A DNA stretch of 49,988 bases from Lacrimispora algidixylanolytica. Lineage in GTDB: Bacteria > Bacillota > Clostridia > Lachnospirales > Lachnospiraceae. The first letter of the stretch is position 1. Each line of letters opens with the position of its first letter. A model generated the notes under the pieces. It saw nothing but the letters and a program-made list of their open reading frames with translations, did no database searches and was not told the origin of the DNA. Shown here piece after piece: positions 26,693 through 37,460 of the stretch. The translations under genes and the position numbers were made by a program. The DNA lies in NCBI RefSeq assembly GCF_003609635.1, contig NZ_MCIA01000005.1, positions 1 through 49,988 on the forward strand, read 5' to 3'.

Positions 26693-28054
26693 ATGATAAA
26701 AACCTATGTGGTAGATACGAATGTACTAATTCAGGCCCCTGATGCCCTCTATTGTTTTGATGACAATCAGGTGGTGATTCCAGTCGTTGTGTTAGAAGAA
26801 TTAGATAATCTGAAAAAGGCAGAAGGAGAAAAGGGCGCAAATGCCAGAGCAGCAATTCGAATTTTAGAACAGCTCCGTCAAAAAGGTGATTTGCTCACAG
26901 GCGTAAAGCTAGAGCATGGAGGCACCTTAAGGATTGAAAAGAACTTCGTAGATGTGAAACTTCCTCCTGATTTACCAGAAGATAAGATGGATAACCGGAT
27001 TTTAAAGGTTTGTAAGGGCTTAGAGGGAGACGTGGTACTTGTCACCAAGGACATACTTCTTCGGGTCAAAGCGCAGATCATCGGTGTCCAGGCAGAAGAC
27101 TTCACCGCTGAGCAGGTACCAGAGCGGTCTGGTCAGTATCCAGGCAGGACAGAGGCGTATGCCCCGGAAGAATGCTTTAAGGATTTTAAGAAAAAAGGAA
27201 TCTCCATCGATCGTATTTATATTATAGATGAGGCAGGGGAGCGAAAGAATCCTCAGCTGATAGAAAATCAGTTTGTAATCTTAAAGGCAGACCAATCCAC
27301 GAAAAAGACGGTTTTAGGAAGGGTATGCAAAACCTTAATTATCCCTCTGGGATATGGAAAGCATAAGCCTTATGGGATTGTCCCAAGAAATGCAGGCCAG
27401 TACTTTCTCCAAGAAGCGTTGATGCAGCCAGCAGAAATCGCACCACTTGTGATTGTAAAGGGTATGGCAGGAACTGCGAAGACCTTTTATTCCCTGGCGG
27501 TTGGACTTGAAAAGCTATTAAATAATCCTACCGGTGAATACCGCCGTATGATGATAACCCGCCCCAACGCCCAGTTTGATTCTGACATCGGCTTTCTGCC
27601 GGGAGATGAACAGGAGAAGATCTCTCCCCTCATGCGACCGATCATTGATAATCTGGAACAGCTCATTGATTCCAATGAAGAGAAGCGGTATGAGAAAGAA
27701 GATGAGCTGGCAGGTAAAATAGAAGAGATTTTCGAACGAGGTCTCATAAAGACGGAAGCCCTCAATTACATTCGAGGACGTTCCATTGTAAAGACGTATC
27801 TGATTATAGATGAAGCTCAGAACATGACTCCCAATCAGGTGAAAGGAATCATTACTCGTGCGGGAAAGGGTACCAAGATCATTCTACTTGGAGACCCCAA
27901 CCAAATAGACCGTCCGTTTCTAGATGAACGAACCAATGGGTTAAGCTTTGCTGCGGAACATATGAAAGGAAGCCCTTTGTGTTGGCAGGTTACCCTGACA
28001 GCAGAGGAATGCGAACGATCCGCTCTTGCCATGGATGCAGTGAAGCGGCTGTAG
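26693..28054 (+). CDS. PIN-domain PhoH-family ATPase (YlaK-like)
   Basis: Residues 1-135 form a PIN-like nuclease domain (YVVDTNVLIQ, with acidic residues in VVLEELDNL, KMDNRILKVC and VLVTKDILLR). Residues 225-450 form the PhoH ATPase: Walker A VKGMAGTAKTF, Walker B KTYLIIDEAQNMTPNQ, and KIILLGDPNQID. PhoH2-type proteins couple RNA unwinding to PIN nuclease activity, so an RNA-processing role is likely. AAAGGAG precedes the ATG, and a TATAAT at 26640-26645 lies about 50 bp upstream. It stands alone and ends at a bidirectional terminator shared with bglP. Confidence 0.9.
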   Translation: MIKTYVVDTNVLIQAPDALYCFDDNQVVIPVVVLEELDNLKKAEGEKGANARAAIRILEQLRQKGDLLTGVKLEHGGTLRIEKNFVDVKLPPDLPEDKMDNRILKVCKGLEGDVVLVTKDILLRVKAQIIGVQAEDFTAEQVPERSGQYPGRTEAYAPEECFKDFKKKGISIDRIYIIDEAGERKNPQLIENQFVILKADQSTKKTVLGRVCKTLIIPLGYGKHKPYGIVPRNAGQYFLQEALMQPAEIAPLVIVKGMAGTAKTFYSLAVGLEKLLNNPTGEYRRMMITRPNAQFDSDIGFLPGDEQEKISPLMRPIIDNLEQLIDSNEEKRYEKEDELAGKIEEIFERGLIKTEALNYIRGRSIVKTYLIIDEAQNMTPNQVKGIITRAGKGTKIILLGDPNQIDRPFLDERTNGLSFAAEHMKGSPLCWQVTLTAEECERSALAMDAVKRL

Positions 28055-28195
28055 GAACATTGACCAGGGTAGACTTAGATCGATGTGTTTCACTCCAAAT
28101 CATTGTAACAATAGAATGACAACAATTTTTTTTATAAAGGTACCAAAAAGGGTTGTGTCAAAATAGCCTTATTGCATAACGAGGAATAAAAAATA

Positions 28196-28237
28196 AGTCT
28201 TGGTAGGGGCGTGAAATCCCATACCAAGACTTTTTTT
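28196..28237. terminator. Bidirectional terminator between the PhoH-family gene and bglP
   Basis: AGTCTTGGTA (28196-28205) pairs with TACCAAGACT (28222-28231), extended by GGGG/CCC. Seven Ts follow on the plus strand; on the minus strand the stem is followed by a TTATTTTTTATT run. It serves the two convergent genes. Confidence 0.88.
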
Positions 28238-28257
28238 ATTCCTTAATAAAAGTTCTT

Positions 28258-30225
<1,968 letters not shown>

Positions 30226-30267
30226 TCATCACGGGATTGGCCATATCCCTGGTGATATCAAGTATGG

Positions 30268-31107
30268 TTATTTACCAGTGTGTTCTTGAATGATTCTTCT
30301 AATATGCACTGTTAAGTACATAAGCTCCTCGCTAGACAACTGATATTCTTTTTTCTTCTTCATATAGGTTTCCACCTTTAAAGCACATTGGTAGGCTTCT
30401 TGATACTTTTGGTAGATCATATTACAAAATTCCGGATCTCCTGTTTCGTGAAATTGTTTTCTTACTGCTCTTTGAGCAAAGAATTTTAAATGTGTAACAA
30501 ATCTCTCATAAGACAAGGAATCCTCGTTAAGTGAAAGAGTAAAATGATACCGGACGATGTTCATAATATCTTGTATCATCTGAGTGATTTCAATGGATTG
30601 TTCCATATCGTTATCTAGCTCTGCATTGACAATATGAAGGGCGATGCTTCCTGCTTCATCCTCAGAAAGTAAGATACCAAACCGGTCTTTAATAATTTGC
30701 AGAGCCTTTTGCCCTACTAAAAATTCCTGATGATAAAATCGTTTGATTTCCCAAAGCAAAGCATTCCTGACTTCAATTCCCTGTTTCTTGCGCTCGAATG
30801 CGAAATTCAAATGGTCTGTCAGTGTAATGTAAATACTGTCGTTTAGTTTTTTGTTCAGCAAATCCCTTGCGCAGCAAATAATTTCGCTGGCACATTGTAT
30901 GTGCTCTTCTGGAATTTGGGAGAGCAGTTCCGTAAAATGGCTGATTTCCTGTGTTTTCAAAGAAAATATTTTTGATATTTTAGTTTCATCTACCGGATCA
31001 CCGTCCTTTGCTGAAAAGCCAATCCCTTTCCCCATAAGCAGAAGCTCTTTGCCATTGGAATCCCATGAGCTGATAATATTATTACCTAATACCTGCTTAA
31101 CTTCCAT
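30268..31107 (-). CDS. licT: LicT/BglG-type transcriptional antiterminator
   Basis: Residues 1-56 form the RNA-binding CAT domain (VKQVLGNNIISSWDSNGKELLLMGKGIGF). Two PRD domains follow at about 65-170 and 175-275, with conserved histidines in ITLTDHLNFA and GSIALHIVNAE (PRD1) and in TVHIRRI and nearby (PRD2). PTS phosphorylation of these residues switches activity. The protein binds RAT RNA hairpins to stop a terminator from forming. Exactly such a leader is seen upstream of this gene (31132-31218), so it should control its own operon with bglP. ATG 31107 follows GGGAGACTT. Confidence 0.93.
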   Translation of the reverse strand: MEVKQVLGNNIISSWDSNGKELLLMGKGIGFSAKDGDPVDETKISKIFSLKTQEISHFTELLSQIPEEHIQCASEIICCARDLLNKKLNDSIYITLTDHLNFAFERKKQGIEVRNALLWEIKRFYHQEFLVGQKALQIIKDRFGILLSEDEAGSIALHIVNAELDNDMEQSIEITQMIQDIMNIVRYHFTLSLNEDSLSYERFVTHLKFFAQRAVRKQFHETGDPEFCNMIYQKYQEAYQCALKVETYMKKKKEYQLSSEELMYLTVHIRRIIQEHTGK

Positions 31108-31131
31108 AAGTCTCCCTTATTATCAATTGGT

Positions 31132-31192
31132 AAAAAAATAACTGGTCATATTCACACTTTGCCAAAGCAAAGATATAAATATGGCCAGTTAT
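31132..31192 (-). terminator. Leader terminator of licT-bglP, target of antitermination
   Basis: On the minus strand ATAACTGG-CATATT (from 31192) pairs with AATATG-CCAGTTAT (to 31138) through a stem with an inner CTTTGC/GCAAAG pair, followed by a run of seven Ts (31132-31138 as As on the plus strand). It lies 25 bp before the licT start, and its 5' arm overlaps the RAT-like element. Confidence 0.85.
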
Positions 31193-31218
31193 GCCTGTAA
31201 AGTGTCTACAGTTACACC
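31186..31218 (-). promoter_or_regulatory. RAT-like antiterminator element bound by LicT
   Basis: On the minus strand the leader contains GGTGTAACTG, a short loop, then CAGGCATAAC. Known RAT sequences have the same order, GG(N)TTGTTACTG...CAGGCAAAACC. CTGTA and TACAG pair as the inner stem. The 3' end overlaps the 5' arm of the terminator at 31132-31192, the geometry needed for mutually exclusive folding. Confidence 0.72.
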
Positions 31219-31240
31219 TAGTCCGATGTTTAATAAGTAA

Positions 31241-31269
31241 ATATTACCATACAAGTGGCGCAAAGTAAA
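31241..31269 (-). promoter_or_regulatory. Promoter of the licT-bglP leader
   Basis: On the minus strand TTTACT (31264-31269), 17 bp, TAATAT (31241-31246), with a TG before the -10. It lies about 23 bp upstream of the RAT-like element. Confidence 0.5.
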
Positions 31270-31359
31270 GCGATTGTTATAGAAATAGTACAAAACATAT
31301 GATTTGATCAACGAGTAATATTATCTTCAATTCTGTTCACGCAAGTTCGTAGCCTGCTG

Positions 31360-32766
31360 CTACAAGTTCGTCGCCCGTGGAAGGCTGAAGATAAATTCAG
31401 ACCCAACCCCCTCTGTACTGACCACGTCAATGTTCTCTCCGTGGGACTGGATGATTTCCCGGACAATGGCTAATCCTAAGCCAGTGCCTTTTTTGTCCTT
31501 ACCCCTAGATGAATCTGTTTTGTAAAAACGTTCCCATATTTTCTTTATGCTATCCTTGGGAATTCCGACTCCCGTATCTTTAATGGAGATAAATATCTTT
31601 TCATATTTCCCAGATGCCTGAATGAGCACCGTTGAATCCGAGTGGCTGAACTTAAGAGCATTGTCAATTAGGTTATAAAGAACCTGCTGTATTTTGCCTA
31701 AGTCAGCGTACACCATTTGAATGCTGTCAGAAAAGGTTAAATCAAAGGTAATATTCTTTTCATTGCAGGCGCCCTCAAAGGAAGCTGCTGTGTCCTTAAT
31801 GACTCGATTGATATCGAAATTGGTCCGCTTTAAATAGCCCTTGCTATCTAGAGAATTAAGCGTCAGCATTCCCTGGGTCAATTTATTAAGCCGCTCCGTT
31901 TCGGTTATCACCCGTTTTAAGTATTTCTCATGCATTTCCGGGGGGATGGTACCGTCCAAGATCGCTTCCAGATAGCCTTTGATGGAGGTTAGAGGAGAGC
32001 GAAAGTCATGAGAGACGTTGGCGATAAAGTTCTTTTGATACTCTTCCATTTTATTTAATTCATTGGACATATAATTAAGAGTATTAGCAAGATATCCAAT
32101 CTCATCCCTGGTATTAACTCCAATATGATAGGTCAAGTTTCCCTGGGCGTATTCATTGGCTCCTGCGATAATCTTTTTCAGAGGGAGATAAACATTTTTT
32201 GTAAATATGAGAAGAATCACAAGGGACAAAGAAAAAACAACGGCTGCTGTGATGTAGACTATGTTTAATATATTGTCCCGTTCCGCTTGCAAATGGGATA
32301 TAGGAAGGTGAATGACTACATAACCATAGGTAGTATAATTCCCTGTAATGGGAGCATGGACACTTAGTACATCATAAGAGAACTCATTGTAATAATTTCC
32401 TGTGGTATAATGTTTATTCCCAAAGGCAGCAGGATCAAATTTTTCAATAATCTCGTCTTTTTTCCCGGTTGATTCGCTGTCAGCCACAATTTTCCCCTGG
32501 CGTTCCACGATCCAAATCTGCGCGTTTAAATAACCTGCCAGCTTTTCAAGTTCCGGGTAGGAAGAGGTAACGTTCATAGTCTTACCGTGATACATGCTGC
32601 TGTAAGAGGAGGCAATCTGATTTGCTTCATCATATAGGCTTTCAGAATACCGCTTTAATAAATATTGATTTGTTATTTCCGAAGAAAATGTAGCGATGGT
32701 AATAAATCCAAGTAGGCCAAATAAGAGATAGCCTAGGATAAATTTTGTATAGAGAGAATGGCTCAT
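31360..32766 (-). CDS. Sensor histidine kinase of an OmpR-type two-component system
   Basis: A 468-residue kinase. Transmembrane segments lie at about 8-28 and 162-185, with an extracytoplasmic sensor of about 130 residues between them. A HAMP domain (about 190-240; LPLKKIIAGANEYAQGNLTYHI) precedes the HisKA helix with the phospho-acceptor NVSHDFRSPLTSIKGY. A HATPase_c domain has the N-box LYNLIDNALKFS, DTGVGIP and GTGLGLAIVREII. Its ATG follows the regulator stop with no gap (TAAATG), so translation is coupled. The signal is unknown; a PhoR or ResE-like role is possible but the sequence does not decide. Confidence 0.92.
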   Translation of the reverse strand: MSHSLYTKFILGYLLFGLLGFITIATFSSEITNQYLLKRYSESLYDEANQIASSYSSMYHGKTMNVTSSYPELEKLAGYLNAQIWIVERQGKIVADSESTGKKDEIIEKFDPAAFGNKHYTTGNYYNEFSYDVLSVHAPITGNYTTYGYVVIHLPISHLQAERDNILNIVYITAAVVFSLSLVILLIFTKNVYLPLKKIIAGANEYAQGNLTYHIGVNTRDEIGYLANTLNYMSNELNKMEEYQKNFIANVSHDFRSPLTSIKGYLEAILDGTIPPEMHEKYLKRVITETERLNKLTQGMLTLNSLDSKGYLKRTNFDINRVIKDTAASFEGACNEKNITFDLTFSDSIQMVYADLGKIQQVLYNLIDNALKFSHSDSTVLIQASGKYEKIFISIKDTGVGIPKDSIKKIWERFYKTDSSRGKDKKGTGLGLAIVREIIQSHGENIDVVSTEGVGSEFIFSLPRATNL

Positions 32767-33477
32767 TTACCGCTTCACCTCAAACTTATAACCGATCCCC
32801 CAAACAGTGGAAAGCGCCCACCCAGAATGATCTTTGATCTTTTCCCGAAGACGTTTGATATGCACGTCCACCGTCCTAGTATCACCGATATATTCATATC
32901 CCCAGATATGATCAAGGAGCTGTTCTCTTGTAAATACCTGATTAGGAGAAGAAGCCAAAAAGTACAATAGCTCCAATTCCTTAGGAGGCATCTCAATGGA
33001 GTGACCCATATAGATGACCGAATAATTGGTAAGGTTTACAATCAGATCCGGATATTCCACGTAATCTCCCTGTTGGTCTGTATGAGCGGCAGAAGGAGAG
33101 GGCATGGTCTGGTAACGCCTTAGGACTGCCTTAACACGAGCCACCAGTTCCTTTGAATCAAATGGTTTGATCATATAGTCATCGGCTCCAAGTTCAAGAC
33201 CTAAGACCTTATCAAAGACCTCGCCCTTGGCAGAGAGCATGATAATGGGAATCTGAGACTGGGAACGAATTTTTTGGCAGACTTGATAACCGTCCATACC
33301 CGGGAGCATTAAGTCCAAGAGCACAAGGTTTGGCTTAAATTCTGGGAAAACCCGGAGTGCTTCTTCCCCGTCCCCTACAATTTCCGTATCATAGCATTCT
33401 TTAATTAAATATAAGGAGATCAATTCCGCAATGTTACTGTCATCGTCTACAATCAATATCCGTTGTTTCTCTGCCAT
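32767..33477 (-). CDS. OmpR/PhoB-family response regulator
   Basis: The receiver domain (residues 1-120) has the acidic pair in ILIVDDDSN, the phospho-Asp in LVLLDLMLPGMDGYQV, the Ser of IIMLSAKGE and the Lys of DDYMIKPFD. The winged-helix domain (about 140-235) has EMPPKELELLYFLASSPNQVFTREQLLDHIWGY and TVDVHIKRLREKI. ATG 33477 is six bases after GGAG and is preferred to the upstream ATG at 33489. It is 20 bp downstream of mutS2 on the same strand and directly upstream of its kinase gene. Confidence 0.93.
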   Translation of the reverse strand: MAEKQRILIVDDDSNIAELISLYLIKECYDTEIVGDGEEALRVFPEFKPNLVLLDLMLPGMDGYQVCQKIRSQSQIPIIMLSAKGEVFDKVLGLELGADDYMIKPFDSKELVARVKAVLRRYQTMPSPSAAHTDQQGDYVEYPDLIVNLTNYSVIYMGHSIEMPPKELELLYFLASSPNQVFTREQLLDHIWGYEYIGDTRTVDVHIKRLREKIKDHSGWALSTVWGIGYKFEVKR

Positions 33478-33497
33478 AATGGACTCCATTTCTAATG

Positions 33498-35897
33498 TTA
33501 TTTGAATGAAACAATGGTTACTCCGGAATCTCCTTCCCCAAAGGCACCGAGCCGAAATTCCTTTACATACTTTAATCTTTTAAGATGCTTATGCACCGCA
33601 TTTTTAAGTGCACCAGTTCCTCGACCATGAACCACTCTTACTTGAGGCAGATGAGCCAGGTAAGCATCATCTAGATACTTGTCAAGTTGTGGAATGGCCT
33701 CATCTGTAGTCATACCAATCAAATTGACTTCCGGTGAAATGGATAAGGATTTGGACATACGAGTCGTGCTGATTCCACTGCCGCTGCCCACTTTTTTGGA
33801 ACTGCCGCCTGCATTTGATACAGAGACAGAGTCTTCCTGCAAAAGCTCAAGATCCGATAGATTCACAAGTGATCTTAAGATACCCATCTGAACGTAAAGA
33901 TCGCCCTTTGCATTGGGAAGGGAATTAACGGTACCGTTTAAATTCATACTAAGGACCTTAACGCCATCTCCAAGCTTTAGCTTTTTGGGATCGATTTCCT
34001 TACTGGAACGGGTCTTCTCCTTTTTCAAGGAAAGAGAAGCGTCCACATCCTGAAGCTTGCCCCTTAACCGGCTGCGTTCTGCCTCCAGCTCCTTGCCGAT
34101 ACCGGAGTCACTAGATAGTTTGTTGATCTGGCGAATGGTCTGATCCGCAGTGTCCTTGGCATCCCTTAAGATTCTCTGGGCTTCTTCCTTGGCGTCCTGA
34201 ATCATCTTATCCCGTCGTTCATCTAGCCGCTCTTCCTTCTGGGTAATTCGGTTCTTTAACTGTTCTACCTCTCGTTTATAGGATTCTATCTGTACCCGTT
34301 CCTTCTCAATCGTTGTACGGTTCTCTTCCAAATGAGTCAGAAGATCTTCAAAGGTTTCATCCTTGTCTTCCAAATGAGTCTTTGCATCTTCAATAATATA
34401 ATCAGGAAGTCCCAGCTTCTTTGAAATGGCAAACGCGTTACTCTTTCCAGGTACACCGATTAACAGACGGTAGGTAGGTCTTAAGGTTTCCACATTAAAT
34501 TCACAGCATGCGTTCTCCACTCCAGGAGTAGTGAGGGCAAATACCTTAAGCTCACTGTAATGAGTGGTAGCCATGGTACGGCATTTCATGTTGTGGAGGA
34601 AGGATAAAATGGATATTGCAAGAGCAGCGCCTTCCGTCGGATCTGTTCCTGCACCAAGCTCATCAAACAGACAAAGAGAACGACTGTCTGCCTGTGAAAG
34701 AATGTTGACAATGTTTGTCATATGAGCAGAAAATGTACTAAGACTCTGTTCAATACTCTGCTCGTCACCAATGTCTGCAAATACTTCATCAAATACAGTC
34801 AGTTCTGAACCATCAAAAGCTGGTATGTGAAGACCAGATTGTCCCATAAGTGTGAATAACCCTACCGTCTTAATGGAAACAGTCTTACCTCCCGTATTAG
34901 GTCCCGTTACGATTAAAAGATCAAAATCACGTCCCAGATGAACACTAATAGGGACTACCTTTTCTGGATCAAGAAGAGGGTGGCGACCATCTTTGATATG
35001 AACGATGCCCTTCGTATTAAATGCAGGCTCGCTTCCTTTATAATGCTTTGAAAGAACTGCCTTTGCAAATATAAAATCCAGATTTGCAAGTGTCACATAA
35101 TTAGTTTCAAGCTCTTCCAGGTAAGGCATAAGCTGATTGCTTAAATCAGCCAGAATCATCTCAATTTCTTTCTGTTCCTGAATCTCCAGGGTTCGAAGCT
35201 CATTGTTTAGCTTTACGATGGCCATAGGTTCAATAAACAGGGTGGAACCAGTGGAAGACTGGTCATGTACCATACCAGAAACCTGGGATTTGTGCTCTGA
35301 CTTTACAGGAAGGCAGTAACGTCCGTCTCTCATGGTAATAACTGCATCCTGAAGATAGGAACGATTGGAATTTAGTATAGAGTTTAACTGCGTGTGAACT
35401 TTATCATTAATAGACCGCATGAGCCGTCTTACTTGGCGTAATCCGGGGCTTGCGTCATCACTTATTTCCTCTTCTGATATGATGCAGCGTTTAATCTCTG
35501 TATTGACCGGAGTAAGAGGCTCCAAAACCCGAAAGAATTCCTCCAGGGAATCCTCAGAAAGTTCTGAGTCCTCGTGACGGCCGTAAGCCTTTGCGCGAGC
35601 GGATATGGTTAAAAGTGAGCTGATGGCAAGAATCTCTAAGATGCCAAGGGAGCTTCCTACATCAAGACGTTTGAGGGAAGGACGAATATCCTTTACTCCA
35701 TTAAAAGAGATACCGCCTTTTTGACGAACTCTTGTAACGGCATCTGTAGTTTCTGTCTGAGACTGTACGATTTCTTGGTAATCGGTAGAAGGTACCAGAC
35801 GTTTGCACAGTTCTTTTCCTGCGTCAGAGGTGGCATATTCTGTAAGCGTTCCAATGATTTTATGGTATTCTAACGTTTTTAATGCTTTCTGATTCAT
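33498..35897 (-). CDS. mutS2: MutS2 protein with C-terminal Smr domain
   Basis: A 799-residue MutS2. The N-terminal core and lever cover 1-300. The ATPase has Walker A VTGPNTGGKTVSIKT (about 327-341), Walker B LCLFDELGAGTDPTEGAAL and ATTHYSELK. A long coiled coil (about 515-630, with repeated Glu/Lys/Arg heptads) leads to a KOW-like stretch (KKLKLGDGVKVLSM) and a C-terminal Smr domain with RVVHGRGTGALKNAV. MutS2 lacks the mismatch-recognition domain of MutS. It is linked to recombination control and, in B. subtilis, to splitting collided ribosomes. Likely co-transcribed with the two-component genes downstream. Confidence 0.96.
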   Translation of the reverse strand: MNQKALKTLEYHKIIGTLTEYATSDAGKELCKRLVPSTDYQEIVQSQTETTDAVTRVRQKGGISFNGVKDIRPSLKRLDVGSSLGILEILAISSLLTISARAKAYGRHEDSELSEDSLEEFFRVLEPLTPVNTEIKRCIISEEEISDDASPGLRQVRRLMRSINDKVHTQLNSILNSNRSYLQDAVITMRDGRYCLPVKSEHKSQVSGMVHDQSSTGSTLFIEPMAIVKLNNELRTLEIQEQKEIEMILADLSNQLMPYLEELETNYVTLANLDFIFAKAVLSKHYKGSEPAFNTKGIVHIKDGRHPLLDPEKVVPISVHLGRDFDLLIVTGPNTGGKTVSIKTVGLFTLMGQSGLHIPAFDGSELTVFDEVFADIGDEQSIEQSLSTFSAHMTNIVNILSQADSRSLCLFDELGAGTDPTEGAALAISILSFLHNMKCRTMATTHYSELKVFALTTPGVENACCEFNVETLRPTYRLLIGVPGKSNAFAISKKLGLPDYIIEDAKTHLEDKDETFEDLLTHLEENRTTIEKERVQIESYKREVEQLKNRITQKEERLDERRDKMIQDAKEEAQRILRDAKDTADQTIRQINKLSSDSGIGKELEAERSRLRGKLQDVDASLSLKKEKTRSSKEIDPKKLKLGDGVKVLSMNLNGTVNSLPNAKGDLYVQMGILRSLVNLSDLELLQEDSVSVSNAGGSSKKVGSGSGISTTRMSKSLSISPEVNLIGMTTDEAIPQLDKYLDDAYLAHLPQVRVVHGRGTGALKNAVHKHLKRLKYVKEFRLGAFGEGDSGVTIVSFK

Positions 35898-35952
35898 ATA
35901 TTTACCTTTTATGATTTTCTTTCTTTCCGGATGTTGAATTTGTATCCATTAT

Positions 35953-35982
35953 AGTATAGCATACGTGAGATAAAAACTGCAA
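35953..35982 (-). promoter_or_regulatory. Probable promoter of mutS2
   Basis: On the minus strand TTGCAG (35977-35982), 18 bp, TATACT (35953-35958), about 55 bp upstream of the mutS2 ATG. Confidence 0.5.
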
Positions 35983-36041
35983 TCCTCAGGATGCTTTTCA
36001 TGGCCTTAAAGCCCCTGTTTTTCTGGTTTCACAGGTTTTTC

Positions 36042-36070
36042 TTGCATTAAGACAGGAAGAACCTTATAAT
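36042..36070 (+). promoter_or_regulatory. Sigma-A promoter of the HtrA-like gene
   Basis: TTGCAT (36042-36047), exactly 17 bp, TATAAT (36065-36070), 32 bp before the ATG at 36103. It is the best-formed promoter in the window. Confidence 0.75.
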
Positions 36071-36102
36071 AGTAGTTAGGTCTTCTGCAAAGGAGGGTAA
36101 GT

Positions 36103-37413
36103 ATGCCGGATCATAACGGGCCAGATGATAGAAAGACGGAGCCCCGTCGGTTTATTAACGAAAAAATAGTGAAGCAGCCTATGTCAAAGGAAGATATACT
36201 TAAAAGGTCTTTAGGGCTTTTGGCGACTGCAGTTATTTTCGGATTTGTTGCGGCGGTTACATTTGTCATATCAAGACCAGTTGCTGAGCGATGGTTCTTA
36301 AGAGAAGCCACCACAGAAGCTACTCCGGTAACCATCCCAAAGGATGACCCTGAGGCAGTCTCTAACGAGGCAGAGGTAGTCTCTTCGGAGGCTCAAACAG
36401 AGCCAATCGAGGAAATTTTAAAATCTGCCATGGAGAAATATCCGTTCTCTATGAGTGATTTAAATGTGCTTTATGGAAATATGAAAACAGTGGTTCAAAA
36501 GGCGGACAAAGGTATTGTTACGGTGCATTCTGTTAAGACTCAGAAGGACTGGTTTAATAATCCAGTGGAAAATTCCGGTTTATATGCAGGGGTGATTACA
36601 GCCACTGCCAATCAGGAGCTTTTAATCCTCACTCCGGAAAAAGCGGTTGAGGATGCAGACGCCATTCGTGTGGCTTTTACAGATGGTACCGAGGTACAGG
36701 GAACCATTAAGCAAACCGATAAGCTTTCCGGCATGGCAATCGTAAGTATATCCACGGAAGGTCTTGGTAGAGCACTCTTAGAGGAAGTAAAAGCAATAGA
36801 GCTTGGAAACTCCTATTCGGTAAAGCAAGGAGATTTGGTGATTGCCATTGGCGGTCCCGCGGGCATGGTTCATTCCTCTGGGTACGGATTTATTTCCTAT
36901 ATTACGAAGAATGTACAAGTGACAGACGGCATGACCCGTATTCTTTATTCCGATGTGAAAGGGAATGCAGCAACCGGTACCTTTCTTATGAATACTTCCG
37001 GTCAGATCATTGGCTGGATAACTGAAGAATATAAGAATGATGGTAATAAGGACATGACCACAGCTATGGCCATATCCGATTACAAAAATATATTAGAAAA
37101 GATGAGCAACGGAGTTGCCTATCCATATTTTGGAATGAAAGGGCAGGAGGTCAGTGCAGCCATGAATAGCAGCGGTATGCCGCTTGGTGTTTATGTGGTA
37201 GAAGTGAATGCAGACAGTCCGGCTTACAACGCAGGAATTCAGAGTGGCGACATAATCACCTCCATGGGAGGAAAAACCATTGTTACTATGAAAGATTTTC
37301 AGATCTTACTGGAAAAGTCCAGTACGGGACAGGTTATACCTGTAACGGTTTCCCGAAGCGGAAGGGAAGAATTTAAAAAGATACAATTTCAGGTAACCAT
37401 CGGAGCCAGGTGA
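36103..37413 (+). CDS. Membrane-anchored HtrA-like PDZ protein lacking the catalytic triad (pseudoprotease)
   Basis: A 436-residue protein: a short cytoplasmic N-terminus, one transmembrane helix (about 36-57), a Thr/Glu-rich linker, a trypsin-like domain (about 125-335) and a PDZ domain (about 345-432, with GVYVVEVNADSPAYNAGIQSGD). The fold follows HtrA closely, but each catalytic position is changed. ILTNNHVV is replaced by LILTPEKAV (His to Lys180), the TDLAV aspartate by Gly210 (LSGMAIV), and GNSGGP by GNAATGTF (Ser to Ala290). It is therefore unlikely to cleave peptides and may act as a chaperone, scaffold or sensor. GGAGG precedes the ATG. The yhaM-like gene follows after a small hairpin. 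Confidence 0.85.
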   Translation: MPDHNGPDDRKTEPRRFINEKIVKQPMSKEDILKRSLGLLATAVIFGFVAAVTFVISRPVAERWFLREATTEATPVTIPKDDPEAVSNEAEVVSSEAQTEPIEEILKSAMEKYPFSMSDLNVLYGNMKTVVQKADKGIVTVHSVKTQKDWFNNPVENSGLYAGVITATANQELLILTPEKAVEDADAIRVAFTDGTEVQGTIKQTDKLSGMAIVSISTEGLGRALLEEVKAIELGNSYSVKQGDLVIAIGGPAGMVHSSGYGFISYITKNVQVTDGMTRILYSDVKGNAATGTFLMNTSGQIIGWITEEYKNDGNKDMTTAMAISDYKNILEKMSNGVAYPYFGMKGQEVSAAMNSSGMPLGVYVVEVNADSPAYNAGIQSGDIITSMGGKTIVTMKDFQILLEKSSTGQVIPVTVSRSGREEFKKIQFQVTIGAR

Positions 37414-37426
37414 TCTTCCTGGCTCC
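37402..37426 (+). terminator. Short stem-loop between the HtrA-like gene and yhaM
   Basis: GGAGCCAGG (37402-37410) pairs with CCTGGCTCC (37418-37426) around a 7-base loop that contains the TGA stop. The following CCTTATT is a poor T-run, so it is probably an attenuator or mRNA-stability hairpin. Confidence 0.5.
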
Positions 37427-37460
37427 CCTTATTGCCTGAGTCATAATTTGGAGGAATTAG

